Shown: positions 10,127-22,200 of the stretch, one piece after another
Numbering within the stretch: the first letter of the stretch is position 1
Layout of the letters: each line of letters begins with the position of its first letter
From: Nectonema munidae
Lineage: Eukaryota > Nematomorpha > Nectonematoida > Nectonematidae
Assembly (NCBI GenBank): GCA_030549495.1
Contig: JAUIRK010000509.1
Coordinates: forward strand, 1,610,501-1,674,500
DNA length: 64,000 nt
Direction: 5' to 3'
Program-made: the position numbers and the translations under genes
Notes under the pieces: generated by a model
Database searches by the model: none
Seen by the model: only the letters and a program-made list of their open reading frames with translations
What the model was told of the DNA's origin: nothing

Positions 10127-12760
10127 AGGTACAAGGATATTAAAAATTATTATGTAACGAAAATTAATTATTTTAAGAAAAGAAAAGGCAAGAATTTTTA
10201 GATTTTAATAAAGACAATTTTTAGCATTAAATTCGAACTCTAAAATGGAACAATGAATTTCCAAAAAATCCAAACTATTTTATCTTTCCCGATAATTAAT
10301 GTTAATTTATCTGGTTACTCTGAAAAAGTTCTTGAGGTCTTTTTTACTATTGATAATTGTCTTTCTTTTAACGAAAATCTCACATATGAATCACATCCAA
10401 ACATCTCACTAGCTGAACGTAATAATATAATGAATAAGTTAAAAACAAAATCTTCCCCGGGAAATGATAAAATTAATTATAAACACATAAAAATAGTTTC
10501 CCTATTATCTCTGAACTTTCACTGGATGCCGTAAACACTATTTTTTTCCTTCTATTTTCAAACATGATGTACTTACCCTTATTCCGAAAGTTTCTCATGC
10601 TTCTGCTATTTCCAATTGGAGACCCATCACTCTTTTACCGTGTCTTGGAAAATTTTTTGAAAATATTATAAGGACCCATATGGCGTATTCTTAATCATAT
10701 CTTAATTCCAAACTGCCTTAGCAATTTTCAATTCGCATACATCAATCGAATAGCAGCAGATATTGCTAGTGAAAGACTTATTTTCCAAATATATAATTCC
10801 TTTAAATCAAAAAAATGTTTTACCTGTTTTTTCATTGATTATTGGTAGTGGTGCTTTTAATCCTGCCTGTCATGCTTTTATTCTTATTAATATGAAAAAT
10901 ATGATGTTTCCTTTTTATATAATTCTTTTTTTAAATTTTATTTAAACGAAAGAAAAATTTCTATTCGGAATTGCCCTGATTCTTTTTACACCTTAACTGG
11001 TTACACTCCTCAAGGTAGTTGTCTATCAAATTTACTTTTTATTATACTTATTAATCCTTTATTTCGCTTGTTTGCTTTCCATAAATGCTTCTCTTAAGGC
11101 TATTCAGATGATATTATGTTTGGCGTTGAAGGAGTTGATCCTACCAAAAACCAAATCAAAATAAACAGAATTATGGATGATCTCTCTCCTCTTTGTCAAG
11201 GACTTGGCCTAACAATAAATATGGATAAGTCTTGTCTCGTTAATTTCTTAAGAAACTCTAAACTTTTTCCTAAAATAGTATTTCAAAACAGGGTGTTTTC
11301 TCCTTTGAGTTCTTTTAAATATCTTGGTATTACTTTATGTAAAATTCTAGATTGGTCTCTACACTTTGAAAAAAGACTTGTTAAATGCTACAAAATTTTT
11401 AATAAAGTTATTTATATTAATTTCAAAGACCATGCAAAACATTTTCTTTTCTTCAGAACTATTTGTTTGAATGTCGTTCTACCCACTGTCACGTATGCAA
11501 TCACATCATGGTGTTGCATATTCAAGTACATAAATACCTAGAAAAATTTAATGTTTTATACTACGCTCTTCTCAGGAAATCTCTCAAATGCTCAAGGTGC
11601 ACCCCCAAAATCCTTCTCTGTTTTCCATAAATGTCTTCCACTCGATATCATATTAGAAAAATTGATTGTTACTCTAAAAATACCACAAATAAAGAAAGAT
11701 CCCAATAATATCTTTTTCGGACTGAAAACTTCCCCTAATTTGCATTTTTCTAATTTTGATTTTTACTATAAACTCCTTGCTAAATATCTTCAATCCGAAA
11801 AAAATTATTGATCTCCTACCAATTCTCCCATATTATTTTTTCAATATGAACCTTAAAACTATAATTTATGGTTCTAAAAATGAAGCCGCTTCTTTTTGTA
11901 ATAAATTTATTTCTTCATCCAAGGCAATCTTTTTATCCTCTGCTGGTTCTTATGACCCTGAAACGATTCTTGGCTCTTTTTCGTTTGCTCTTTTCTATCC
12001 TGGACAAAACTCCTCTTCTTTTTCACAATCATGCAATATTGGTAAATTTTCTTCAGCCTTTATTGCTGAATGTTACGGACTTTTACATGCGGTAAATTAC
12101 TTAACAAAATTCCCGCTACTTCCTCTCCTACGACCTCGTTTATCTTTTCCCTGTTTCTAAATCTCTTGTTGAAAGTCTAAAATTTAGAACATCCAAATGT
12201 CCTATAATTAATAAAATTTTCCGATCTGTATATCCTTGAATCATTGTTTCTCATTAAGGGTTGTATGGTGTCCTTGTCACTATGGTATACTTGGTAATGA
12301 ATTTGTTGATTCCTCTGCCAAAAAGCTCTTATTCTTGAATCTTACCAAGACAAAATTCCTTCTTCTTTTTTAAAACGTGTTATTAAAAATAAATCGTTTG
12401 AAATCTGGTCTCAAAGACTTATGTATTCACCTTACCTACCTTTTAGCGCCACTTTTCGTAAAGAATTCTTTGACAAATGCAAGAATTTCGGAATTTCATC
12501 CGTTTACCCTGAATTGATAAGGCGGTTTACTGTCTCCTACAACTGCAAACAGTTTTTGAAATTAATAGGAAAATGCGACTCAAATTATGTCGTTTTAACT
12601 GCTCAAAAATTTAAGATCTTTTCATCTCATTTCTGAATATTTAAATCCTCAATTTTTAACTGAGCAATTTATGCCTACTCTTCGCAGAAAATGTTGTTTT
12701 TCCTTTTCACGTTTTTCTGATTTAATTTTTAAACCCAAGCTTCATAAAATATCATTCTCC
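10127..12760 (+). mobile_element. LINE, 3' part: reverse transcriptase and RNase H remains
   Basis: This continues the LINE begun at 6610. It holds the linker ('KTKSSPGNDKINYKHIK', near 10440) and RT blocks 'SNWRPITLLPCLGKFFENII' (near 10612), 'YTPQGSCLSNLLF' (near 11005), 'YSDDIMFGV' (near 11105) and 'FKYLGITL' (near 11310). RNase H remains follow: 'FIAECYGLLHAVNYL' (near 12060) and 'VVWCPCHYGILGNEFVDSSAK' split over 12253-12325, the family's His/Asn-Glu-x-x-Asp block. Many stops and frame changes interrupt it, so it is more decayed than the LINE at 1-4280. The tail 12400-12760 keeps only scattered frames. Confidence 0.85.
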
Positions 12761-12769
12761 TACATCAAA

Positions 12770-13370
12770 AAGGTTGAAAAGTACTTACTTTTACATCCGC
12801 CTTAACTTTCTTTACGCACTCCTTTTTGTTTCCTTTCCTTCCACTTTGTCTTTTTTCTTGATATTTAGCTGGTTTTTTTTACAAATTTTTTCTTCTTCAA
12901 GCTTCATGCCAGCTTTCAACTTCTTGCGTCTTACAAGCTATGTCATTTTAAATTAAAAAAATTTTTTTTAAATATTTTTCGCATAGACATTTTAATTTTT
13001 ATCGAGATAACAAAAATGGTTCACAATTGTTTAAATTTTCTATTCTCATCATCAAAATGAGATCTTTTACATTACTTTATAGCTTAAAATGATATTTTTC
13101 TGAATAAGAGACTCGAGGTTAATATGCATGTCAAATTTCATGTCCATATCTTTTTTATTGAAAGCTCTTTTTTAAAGAGCTCTTTTTACCATTACCCCTT
13201 TATAATCATGGAAGCTATACCATAGCTAGCAGACTTTTTAGCTCTCGATTTCTAATTAATCCATTGCTTGATCGAAAACTCACCCTATTCTATTCCAAAG
13301 TTGAATTTAATCCTTCTGAAAATCTTCCCCTAAGTTTAAGTATCGTGCTGTAGCACTTTGCAATACTCAT
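12770..13370. other. AT-rich stretch, probably LINE 3' end and unique DNA
   Basis: No coding or RNA signal recognised. Poly-T rich on the plus strand; the boundary of the preceding LINE could not be set because no poly-A or target duplication is clear. Confidence 0.3.
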
Positions 13371-13373
13371 TTG

Positions 13374-13525
13374 CGGGCGTGAGTAAGTTTGGCTAGATAC
13401 TGGGTTTCGATAATTGAAAGTCTTGGGTTCGATGCCGCATTAAGCCTCCTTTCTTGATCGTTCTATGCTAGCTGTGCTTTATAGTTGAGTTGTGCCTTCA
13501 CGATGAAAACACCAAATGGTACCTC
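13374..13525 (+). repeat. tRNA-derived SINE, copy 1
   Basis: It starts 'gggcgtgagtaagtttgg' and has an A-box-like 'ttggctagatactgg' and a B-box-like 'gggttcgatgcc', spaced as in tRNA genes. A non-tRNA tail follows: 'gttgtgccttcacgatgaaa', then 'acaccaaatggtacc'. The same order and tail occur at 35874-36016, which shows this is a dispersed repeat and not a single decayed tRNA. SINEs of this kind are transcribed by RNA polymerase III and moved by a partner LINE. No flanking duplication was identified. Confidence 0.7.
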
Positions 13526-13745
13526 TACCATTCTCAATTTTTGAAATTCCTGATCTGATATAATATAACAAACTTCAAAACGCCTATCATTAATGCAATT
13601 TACTGTATTTTACTAAATCTATTTTTGAGTGATCAAACATGTGTTCTTTTGTCCTTTGTTCATCCTTGCAATTATCAAAATTTACACACATATATTTCTA
13701 ATCCCAAAGAGAATGTTTTAATGAAATCTTTTTAAATTATTTTAT

Positions 13746-13817
13746 GGCTCGGTGGCCAAGTGGTAAGGCGTTGGTCTCGTAAACCAAAGATCTCGAGTTC
13801 GATCCTCGATCGGGCCT
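13746..13817 (+). tRNA. tRNA-Thr (anticodon CGT)
   Basis: The 72-nt sequence folds into a full cloverleaf. The acceptor stem is GGCTCGG with TCGGGCC (two G-U pairs). The D arm is GCC/GGC and the anticodon stem TTGGT/ACCAA around CTCGTAA gives anticodon CGT (Thr, codon ACG). The T arm TCGAG/CTCGA encloses TTCGATC. A box (TGGCCAAGTGG) and B box (AGTTCGATCC) are good, there is no intron, and a TTTTT tract 8-9 nt downstream can end RNA polymerase III transcription. It looks intact. Confidence 0.92.
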
Positions 13818-13819
13818 AG

Positions 13820-14490
13820 TAGATTTTTCATAATTCAAATGGAATCTTTTAAAATTTGTTTCATAAATAAATACATGGTTCAACTTTTTGATTCACTAAT
13901 GAAAATTTGGTCTTTTTTTTTATAAAGAAAGTAAGATATCAGAAGATTCAAAGCTAACGATTAAATTTCAAAAAAGTGTATTCTAAAAATAGTTACAAAT
14001 TTAGGAAATTATTTTATTAAAAAAAAATTAAAATAAGAAATTTTAGGTGGCCTACGGAGAGACAAAACACAGAAATAGTCCTAAAATTTTGAATCAAAAC
14101 CCGAAATTATTTATATTCTTGTTTAAATTAGTCACATCTTTTCTGGTTTCAAACTGATTTTCCGTTTAAATGGGTAGTTTAATTGTTTTTCAAACCAAAG
14201 AAATAATGTATTTTTGTATGATCACTTTTATCTTTCAAGTCAAATTAAGATCACTATCATTTCGTGTCAAATCGACCGTTTTGAAAACTGTCCAAATAGA
14301 ATAAACTTCAAAAAATAGTAACCCCCGAATTATTATTTTCTGGCGTTTTGACCCGGCACCGCTTTATATTCCTACTTCCTTCCATATTCAATCAATTTAT
14401 GTTTTAAGTGTTTTCGCCTTTTTTCAATTTTTTATCCTTAGAGGTAACGTTGTACAATTTTAAAGAGTGTTTTAATCGCCCTTTTAGTTC
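13820..14490. other. AT-rich gap before piggyBac relic
   Basis: No gene or repeat recognised. The 5' end of the following piggyBac element should lie here, but no TTAA-CCC terminus was found. Confidence 0.3.
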
Positions 14491-14493
14491 TTC

Positions 14494-16490
14494 ATGAAGT
14501 CGTTGAGAAATTTTTTCGCTAAAGAAGATTGCATTGAGGAATGTTTGTTAGCTGACTCCAGTGACATAGAAAGTTGTCATGGGAAAGACTTTTTATTGGA
14601 TTATGAAAAGCAGTAATTCATTGAAATGGATTTAGAAAATGAAATAGAAGAAACTCAAATTCTTGATGCTCATAATTAGTAGTCCACATTCTATTCTTTC
14701 ACCATTGTTGTTCGCTTCTCAATCGGAACAAAGAAGACGACATTCCTATATATCCATTTACTTTTCAAAAATGGGGTAAGATAAATTTGCCTAAGTTAAA
14801 TTGAGAAAAAGACTTTTCAACTCCTTATCAAATTTTCAGTGAAATGAGTAATTTTGACAGTTTAATTGATTATATGATTAATCAATCAGAAATATACATG
14901 CAACAAAAAGTAATAGTAGGAAGTATAAAAAAAGAAGAATTTATTTGTATGTTACATATATGTATGGGGTACCACAGATTGCCTAGGATTAGAGACTATT
15001 GGTCAACATCTGAAACAATGAGGGTTCCATTTATTGCTAGTGCGATGCCTCGTGATAGATCCTTTTTTACGCTCTATTTTGCATATTCATGATAATTCCA
15101 TTTGCTTATCTAAAGATATCCCCAAATATGATCCTTCGTTCAAAGTAGCACCCTTTTTTCTTCATTTCAACAAAGCATTTTGTTCATCTATGAGTGCAAC
15201 ACAACAACAATCAATAGAAAAAATAGTAAAGTTTAAGGGTCATAGTTATTTGAAACAATATATAAAAATTGAGCCTGTAAAATGGGGGTTCAAGTTATGG
15301 GCACGGTGGGATAGTAAAACTGGATACTTGTTTGAATCATCAGGGGCGCACATCTACTTCATTTTTCAAATGAAAAGCCTATTCCACCCCCTAACAATTT
15401 TGGATTTTTTTAAACTAGTGTATATTCGATATGCAAATTTAATTAAAATATTTTCGCTGGAAGTATAGTATTTAAATTCACCAATTTTGTAAAAAAAAAT
15501 ATAAAGTAGTCTTATAAATTTAGGACTTTAGGTATGCACTGTATACATTCTATTTTAAAGGATTGCTTGAATATTTGGACTCCCGTGGTATTTCCAGACC
15601 ACTAATTTTGAAAATTGCAAGAAAAAAATTTCGCCCCCCCCCAATAATTTTGAGGATGTGCGCCCCTGAATCATATTTGTATACACGTAAAAGTAAGGTA
15701 CAAAGTGATGCATTTTCAGGAGAACGAGTGGCCAAAACTCTCACAAAATCTCTAATTGGTAGTAATGTAGAAATATATATGGACAATTTTTTTCTTCTCC
15801 TACTCTGTTCCATTATTTGAAAAGCAACAAAATATATTCATGTAGAACAGCTAGAAAAAACAGAAAACATGCCTCAAAACTTTGTTCCAGATAAAACCTG
15901 GCATAGAGGGGATTCAGACTTTTTTGTTTGCAAAGGTGTTGGTGTAGTAAAATGAAAGGATAACAATTCAGTATATATAATTTCAAACTTTATTGACCCC
16001 AAATCAAAAAATTTAGTTTTAAGAAGAAAAAATAAGGGAGTAAAGATAAAGAAGTAATCAAGTGTCCTCTTATAGTTTCTGAGTACAATAAATATATGGG
16101 AGGCGTAGACCTTATGGGTCAGATGACATCGTATTACTCCTTTGATAGGAGATCAAAGCATAAATACTATTTGAGAATTTTTTTTGAATTATTCGAATTT
16201 ACTCTTATATTTTATACAAAAATATATATATTGAAGCTAAAGTTGCAAAGACGAAAATGTGTTCTTTCAAGTCTTGAAGAGATGAAATTGTCAATTCAAC
16301 GACTAAAGAGGCCGAACATCTTATTGAAACAAGCTCCACAAGAGGTCGATGTAGAGAATGTGGCAAAAGAAAAAAAGACAATAGAACATATATTTTTTAT
16401 GCGTTTATTTATGTAATACCAAAACTCGAAATTGTTTCAAGGTTTATCACCAAAAAAAAAGAAAGCTAAGTCTTTTTGTGAAAATATTTG
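14494..16490 (+). mobile_element. piggyBac transposase relic, interrupted by a MITE
   Basis: Coding remains begin at the ATG at 14494 ('MKSLRNFFAKEDCIEE'), an acidic start typical of the family. Then follow '...EFICMLHICMGYHRLPRIRD' and 'DYWSTSETMRVPFIASAM' (14844-15092), 'WGFKLWARWDSKTGYLFE' (about 15275-15335), 'GERVAKTLTKSLIGSNVEIY' with 'MDNFF' (15720-15790), 'MGGVDLMGQMTSYYSFDRRS' (16096-16155, the family's NxMGGVDxxDQ motif with Gly-Gln for the last Asp pair) and a Cys-rich end 'GRCRECGKRKKDN' near 16342-16380. piggyBac transposases cut and paste at TTAA using three Asp. At least three frame changes and several stops are present in addition to the MITE at 15341. The copy is dead. Satellite units of the TTAA family follow directly downstream. 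Confidence 0.9.
15341..15668. mobile_element. hAT-type MITE inside the piggyBac transposase
   Basis: It begins CAGGGGCGCACATC and ends GATGTGCGCCCCTG, an inverted repeat of 14 bp or more. The target duplication is AATCAT on both sides, or TGAATCAT (8 bp, at 15333-15340 and 15667-15674) if the last TG is counted as target. A CAGGG terminus and an 8-bp target fit the hAT superfamily. The interior is AT-rich with no transposase. Piggybac coding sequence continues on both sides ('GYLFES' then 'YLYTRKSKVQSDAF'), so it inserted after the piggyBac. Confidence 0.88.
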
Positions 16491-16529
16491 ATTTTTAAAT
16501 AAAATTTTGTACAATTTTATACTTATGCC

Positions 16530-17190
16530 CCATGTGTTTTTTCATGATGCTTCATTTTTTAAAAATCAAAAGTTTGTACAATTATAATGAAAAAAATTAA
16601 TATTGGACCTAAAATTTTCAGACCTCAAAGGGAAATAAATATTTTTGGAAAACTAGAATGGTTGATTTGGTATAAAAATATATATTTCATAAAAAATTTA
16701 GGATATATTTGAAAACAGTTTTCTAACTTAAACCACATATTTTATTAACGCTTGCAGATATTTTCAAACCTTAAAGGCAAAAACTGAGTCCAGAAATGTA
16801 ACTAGCATGGTTAATTTGGCATAAAACATATATTTCATCTAAAATTAGAATGAATATTTGTGGAGATAGTTTTCAGACGTAAATCTCAAATTTGATTGAC
16901 ACAGATATTTTAAGACCTCAATGGAAAAACTGAGTTCAAAAATGAAACCAACATTATAGATTTGGTATAAAACATATATTTCATGTAAAATTAGAAGGAA
17001 TATTTTTGAAGACAATTTTTAGAAGAACCGCATATTTGATTCACTTATATATGTATTTTCAAATCCTAAATGTAAAAAATGAGTCCAGAAATGAAACCAA
17101 CATGGCCGATTTAGTATAAAACATAAGCTTTATATAAAATTTGAAGGTATATTTTATTAGATATATTTCTGATCAATCAAAATTTTGATG
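16530..17190 (-). repeat. Satellite block of the TTAA family, inverted
   Basis: It contains about four diverged units in the reverse orientation of those at 7290-8340: 'gtccagaaatgtaactagcatggttaatttggcataaaacatatatttcat' recurs near 16635, 16785, 16935 and 17080. Similarity ends near 17190 with the inverse of 'aaaattttgattgatcaaaaatatatct', which lies just before the first unit in the 6931-10126 element. It therefore is a truncated copy, not a free array. Confidence 0.75.
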
Positions 17191-17194
17191 TGAA

Positions 17195-17640
17195 ATGAAG
17201 TCAATTCTTATGATGCTTAAAACGTTTGCATTTTTTAACCAATGTTATCATGTAATACACCAAATTAAACTATTTTTATGGACTTTAAAATTATACAAGC
17301 CACACTTAAAAAAGTTACTAATGTTAGACTTGTACCACAAACTCTCAACAAATAGCCAGAAATATAAGAAAGTGTATATATTTATATATTCCCAAAATAA
17401 ATCCCAGGGGGCCTAGCTCTCTTGCCCCTTATCGAAGGGGTTCGTTACAGTAATTAATAGGGATAAACATTTTAAGCTTTAATAGAGTTCTTATATAGTT
17501 ATGTGCTATAAAAAATATTTGCCCGCTCAAAAATGCGTGGGCTCTTTCTTATTCAATGACTGGCTTACCTTACTGCCTCTGATCAAATTTAGCTCAAATG
17601 TGCATTACTATATCAAAGAAATGGACATTAATGAAAAAAT
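17195..17640. other. AT-rich gap
   Basis: A 73-codon plus-strand frame (17195-17416) lies here, of biased Lys/Leu/Tyr composition with no recognisable motif; I regard it as chance. Nothing else seen. Confidence 0.3.
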
Positions 17641-18200
17641 ATTTTAAATATTCATTCTGACTTAACCTTATCTCTTTTAAGAAGGGCTATGTTTCACATC
17701 CATACAGAGCACTCGGCGAACACACCTCAGGTAAATTTAATATTTCAAGCCTAAAGGAATATCTTTAGCGTAACACCATCAAGCTCTCTAAAACATCTCC
17801 ATCCACATTTAATTCTTTTTGTTATTGCTGTTTCACAAGAGCAATTTTTTCAAGAACATCATCCAAAGAATTGAAGTTTTTACTATTTCAAAAAGTTGCA
17901 AATATAATTCCATAATTTTAGCATCTTTCACACTTGAAAGAAAGAGCTTCTCAGATAAATTTAAATGCTGTACATTTTTATGCATCCAATCACTGCATTT
18001 TTGATAGCTCTTTGAAACTCTTTTAACAAGTTTTCATCTTTAATTGTAAGTTTTCTTGAGTCTCCTAGCAAGACCAAATCATCGCAAACAAAATTTCTGT
18101 TGAAGAGCATCGAATATTCTTATACTAATTTGCTCCATAATGAAAAGTAAGGGGGCTTAGCAGAGAGCATTAGTGCACTCCAACTTGTACATCGAACCAT
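17640..18200 (-). mobile_element. LINE reverse transcriptase scrap
   Basis: On the minus strand 'VCDDLVLLGDSRKLTIKDEN' (near 18050-18100) is the F/Y-x-DD box and what follows it. 'DWMHKNVQHLNLSEKLFLS' comes next, and 'ALYGCET' near 17700 is the 'YGSETW' motif found at the RT end of several LINE clades. Frame changes separate the motifs. It lies about 340 bp beyond the NCKAP1 stop codon in the same orientation, so it may sit in or near the 3' flank of that gene. Confidence 0.7.
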
Positions 18201-18477
18201 CTAAAATGTCTTTTCACTCTAATTTTTGCTTATTTATAGGTTGCCATTACTGCTATTACAACACCCCGTTCTTCTACACGCGCTTTTCTAAGTGCAGACA
18301 TGACCAATTATCTTGTTACGCTATCTTAATCTTTTTATAAATAAATAAAATTAAAGCAAACCAAGGTTCTTTATTTTTTTTCTAAAGTTTTGAATTTATC
18401 TTGCTATAAAAATTGCGTCAAACCCCGTTATCTTTTAAACGAGTGTCTCACTGTCATGCGATGACTTATTAAATACA

Positions 18478-18483
18478 TTTATT
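18478..18483 (-). promoter_or_regulatory. Polyadenylation signal AATAAA for NCKAP1
   Basis: AATAAA on the minus strand lies 54 nt after the NCKAP1 stop codon. It is the first canonical signal downstream and AT-rich DNA makes chance matches common, so use is inferred. Confidence 0.5.
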
Positions 18484-18536
18484 CAAAAACTATTCTACAA
18501 GAATGCATATGGAGAGGAATTAGATTAAGCAGGAGT

Positions 18537-19279
18537 TTAAAACGGGTTTAGTGTCTTTTCAAAGTATTCTTTGTAACTTTCGCGCATTAAGGCATTGCAG
18601 TAGTACTTCTCCAACGACTCATTCGTGATGAAAGAGGAGTCCTTGATGATCTAGAAAAGGGTTAATTCTATTAACAATGCTAAAAGTAAAACAAAAAGAT
18701 ATTATTCATGGCTTATCAGTGTGAAAATTGTGCATTTTAGGCAAAAGATGCCTCTTGCTACGTTTCTTAAATAAAATAGGACATTTAAAAATGAATATTT
18801 AAGAGCTTTTTTTTTATCAAAAACGATGAAATTAGGCAGCATCAAATAAAAATTTTTGCTTGCGTTTACATCGTGTTCTTGTTATGAGTATTAAAGAGGA
18901 GATCGTAAGAATCAAATTGTGTGGCGCAGATGATAGTATAGCTCTACAATTGATCAATGTTGAAACAGAGTCTCAATTGCTGAGGCAAAATTTGGGGAAA
19001 AATAGAAATTACTTTTTTGAGGATTATGAATAAGGGCGTTTTTGGTTTAATTAAATCCTTTTCACTCTCCACATCAAGAGAGAACAGAGTGGCAACTGAA
19101 GACAACTGTACAAAATGAATGCATTATGATTAAACGAAAAATTAAAAAAAAAAGAGTTTTTTTCACTGCAATAAATTCTTTGAAATGTTTCTTCACGACA
19201 TCTTTATTGAAGAGAGAGAAAATCGTGGGAATAAGCATTGAAACTGCTTTTGAAATGCAATGACTGTTATCGAGAAATC
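18537..19279 (-). CDS. NCKAP1: NCKAP1 exons 23-25 of those found (C-terminus)
   Basis: Exons: 19167-19279, 19013-19105, 18537-18650; introns of 61 and 362 bp. They encode 'NSHCISKAVSMLIPTIFSL' with 'HFKEFIA', then 'LSSVATLFSLDVESEKDLI' and 'FIILKK', then 'IIKDSSFITNESLEKYYCN' to a TAA stop. The human order is 'NNIHCLAKAINQIAAALF', 'RLKEFLALASSSLLK', 'LLLDMIVQESPFLTMDLLE'. The tail after the last helix is short ('YFEKTLNPF'). The intron before this group (19280-21906) houses a mobile-element gene in the opposite orientation. Confidence 0.92.
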
Positions 19280-22200
19280 CTTGAATGTATAAAAAACATT
19301 ATGTGTAGCAATAGAGTCAGTCATGTATCAAAATGGAATAGAAAAAAGGACTTCTCTATCAGTGCTTATAAACATTTGATCACTAAGAACCTGACATTTA
19401 TAAATCCAGTCACACCAACCCTTAGTAGTCTGAAACAACTGACATTTTCTTTGGCACACTGTAAACTTATTTTATAAAGAGATAAAATAATCTTAATTTT
19501 GTACTAAAATTAAATTTATTTTTTATTATAAAAAGAAAACCAAAAAATTTCACAACGATATTTAAAATATGTCCTTTTAAAAATTTATGTTTTTTATATG
19601 AGAATTATATCATACATTATTTTAAGGAAAAACAATATATGTTTCCTTCATTTTTATATCATAACATTGGTCAACAGCCCATTTTCATCAGGGATATTAT
19701 ATTGTATATGATTTATATGTAGTTTTGTCCGCGGATTTCAAAAATATAATCGGCTTTCATCTTTCAGACAGTTTTTCTGAGATAAGAGAGGTATATAACT
19801 CGCATCAACAGTATCGCTACACGTAAACGTCTTATGCAGCTAGATTATGAATTCTCCTTTATAACTATTTGTATTCACTTTGTAATTTTGTTTTATAATC
19901 TTCATGTTTTTATAATTTTTCCGTTTCAGATGCTAAGTCATTGTAAGAACAGTTCTGATTTATTTTGTTATGTATGTGATTCATTTACCACCAAAGCTCA
20001 GCAACGTGCCATCACAAGTGAAATCAAGAAGAGATAGGAGTTATAAATTTTGGTTGCTTCCTTGGGGATCAAGATGAGAGTTGGGCGCAGCATATCGTCT
20101 GTTCAGCTTCTTCAAATGGACTTGGGGGTTGGCTAAATAAACGGAAAAGAGAAATGCCTTTGGCAATACCTATGCTATGGAGAGAGCCAAAGGATCATTT
20201 CATGGACTGTTATTATCACATAACAATAATCTTCCTATTCCAATACCTCGAGAAAATGGCCTTCAGGTGTCTGACAAAGATTTATTTCTTGAAAAAAAAT
20301 ATAACTGCTGTAGAGAACACTAAAATGGATGCATATTTTACGATTGAAAATGAAGAATTGTACAGAAATTTTCTTAACAAAAGTTAGACCATTTAGTGAG
20401 CGACTTGTCATTGTCAAAGGCTAAAAAGCTCAACTAAAGCTCATCTCGCCTACAAGAAAAGTATTCGCTTAAGAAAGTGTTTGTATTACTTGTATTTCAG
20501 GAAGAGAAATAAGGGTTTGACTTCATGCTTTTCTGTTGATGCACCACTTGTTTCTGGGAATGCAATCTGGGTTCGCGAAATATTTTGGCTTTTTATGCCT
20601 GCTGGATAGTCAGTCGGGCAAACATGAACACTATGTGCAATCAAAGTGGCCTTTGCAAAAATCATATGAGCCAGGAATTTTTAGCGTCGAGAATAAGCCA
20701 CTTTTAAACCCAGAAAATGTTATTCCTCTTCACATAAAGCTGGGCCTTATGAAATAATTCGTTAAGCCACGAGCAAGAAAAACGCACAAGGTTTTGAATA
20801 TGCAAAGACCAAACTTCCATAAATCACCGAGGCAAAACCAAAACAGGGCGTATTCATTGGTCCGCAGATAAAAAGAACTCTTGAAGGACAACCACTTCCT
20901 CACAACACTAGATGAGATTGAGCTTAAAGCTTGGGAATCCTTAAAATGGCTCTGCGAAAATTTCTTAGGCAACAAAAGATGTCTAGAGTTTAGAAAGGGA
21001 GTAAAATGTCCTCAGACTCTTACGCTGCATTGGACTGTTGGATATCACTCTGGATTTTTTGCAGAGAACTTTGGAGCAGTGTCTGATGAACAAGAAGAAC
21101 GCTTTCATCAAGATATTGCCTCGATGGAACAACGATATCGAGGATTTTGGAATGCGGAAATGTTAGCTGACTAGTGTTGGATGTTATACTGTCAACTCTC
21201 TGTTCATATTATACTAGATGTAAGATTTGATATACCTCATTCGGTGAGACGATGTTACAAAAGTTACTACCTATATTTTTGCAATTTGCACGATTTTAAA
21301 TAACACATTTCTCAATTAATCAAAGAATATTCTTTTAAAAGTCTAAAAATATAGGAAGGTAATTTGGTAAAAATTATTGTGTTTTTGAAAAGGGATATAG
21401 AGGCAGTTTTTAATGATCTCTATGTTATACTGGCACTATAACTAGGTACGAGGGAAATAATTACACTGCTATACTTTTGAAATTAGCTGTTATTTAAAAA
21501 ATAAATATTCTTACTTATGTTGGAGTACGCTTCACCCAAATACACATGCATAATACACTTAGAATAACTCAAATCTGATATTATTACTACACTAGTGAAG
21601 AAAAAGCAACATTATTTTTCTGAATGATTAATACTCATATATTTTTTCTTTCATATTTTCTATCTGACTGTACTTAGTATTGAAACAAATTTTTAATATT
21701 TTTTTGTCCCCAAGGGGGAAATTTAAACGATTACGTCATGTGGAGAGGAAATAATAGGGATGTTTGGGAAACCCTGTATTAGTGTTAAAAAAGAATCATA
21801 GTACATTTTCTGATTTTTTGGGCTTATCGCTAGGATTAAAAGATTAAGAGTTTTTAATAAAATATACTCTACGAAAAGTACTAGGATGAAATCAAACAAA
21901 ATTTACCGTCTATTTTAGGGATGTAAGTTTGAGTTTCCACTTTGGCGAGAGTTGAAAAGGAAAGAGCAATGAGAATCATTAAGAGGGCGTAACACTCATA
22001 CTCATCATCCGAGCAAACATCTTAAGAAAAAAGTAAAAGCAACTTGAGTAACGAAAAATATAAAAATAGGAATCAAAAATTTTACTTGCATTTTGAATGA
22101 GATATTGCCGCAAAATAGGATTAACATCCACTTCAAAGCCGAAGCCAAGTGATAATTGATTCAAGGCCTGTACAATAAATCAACATTTTTCAAGAATTTG

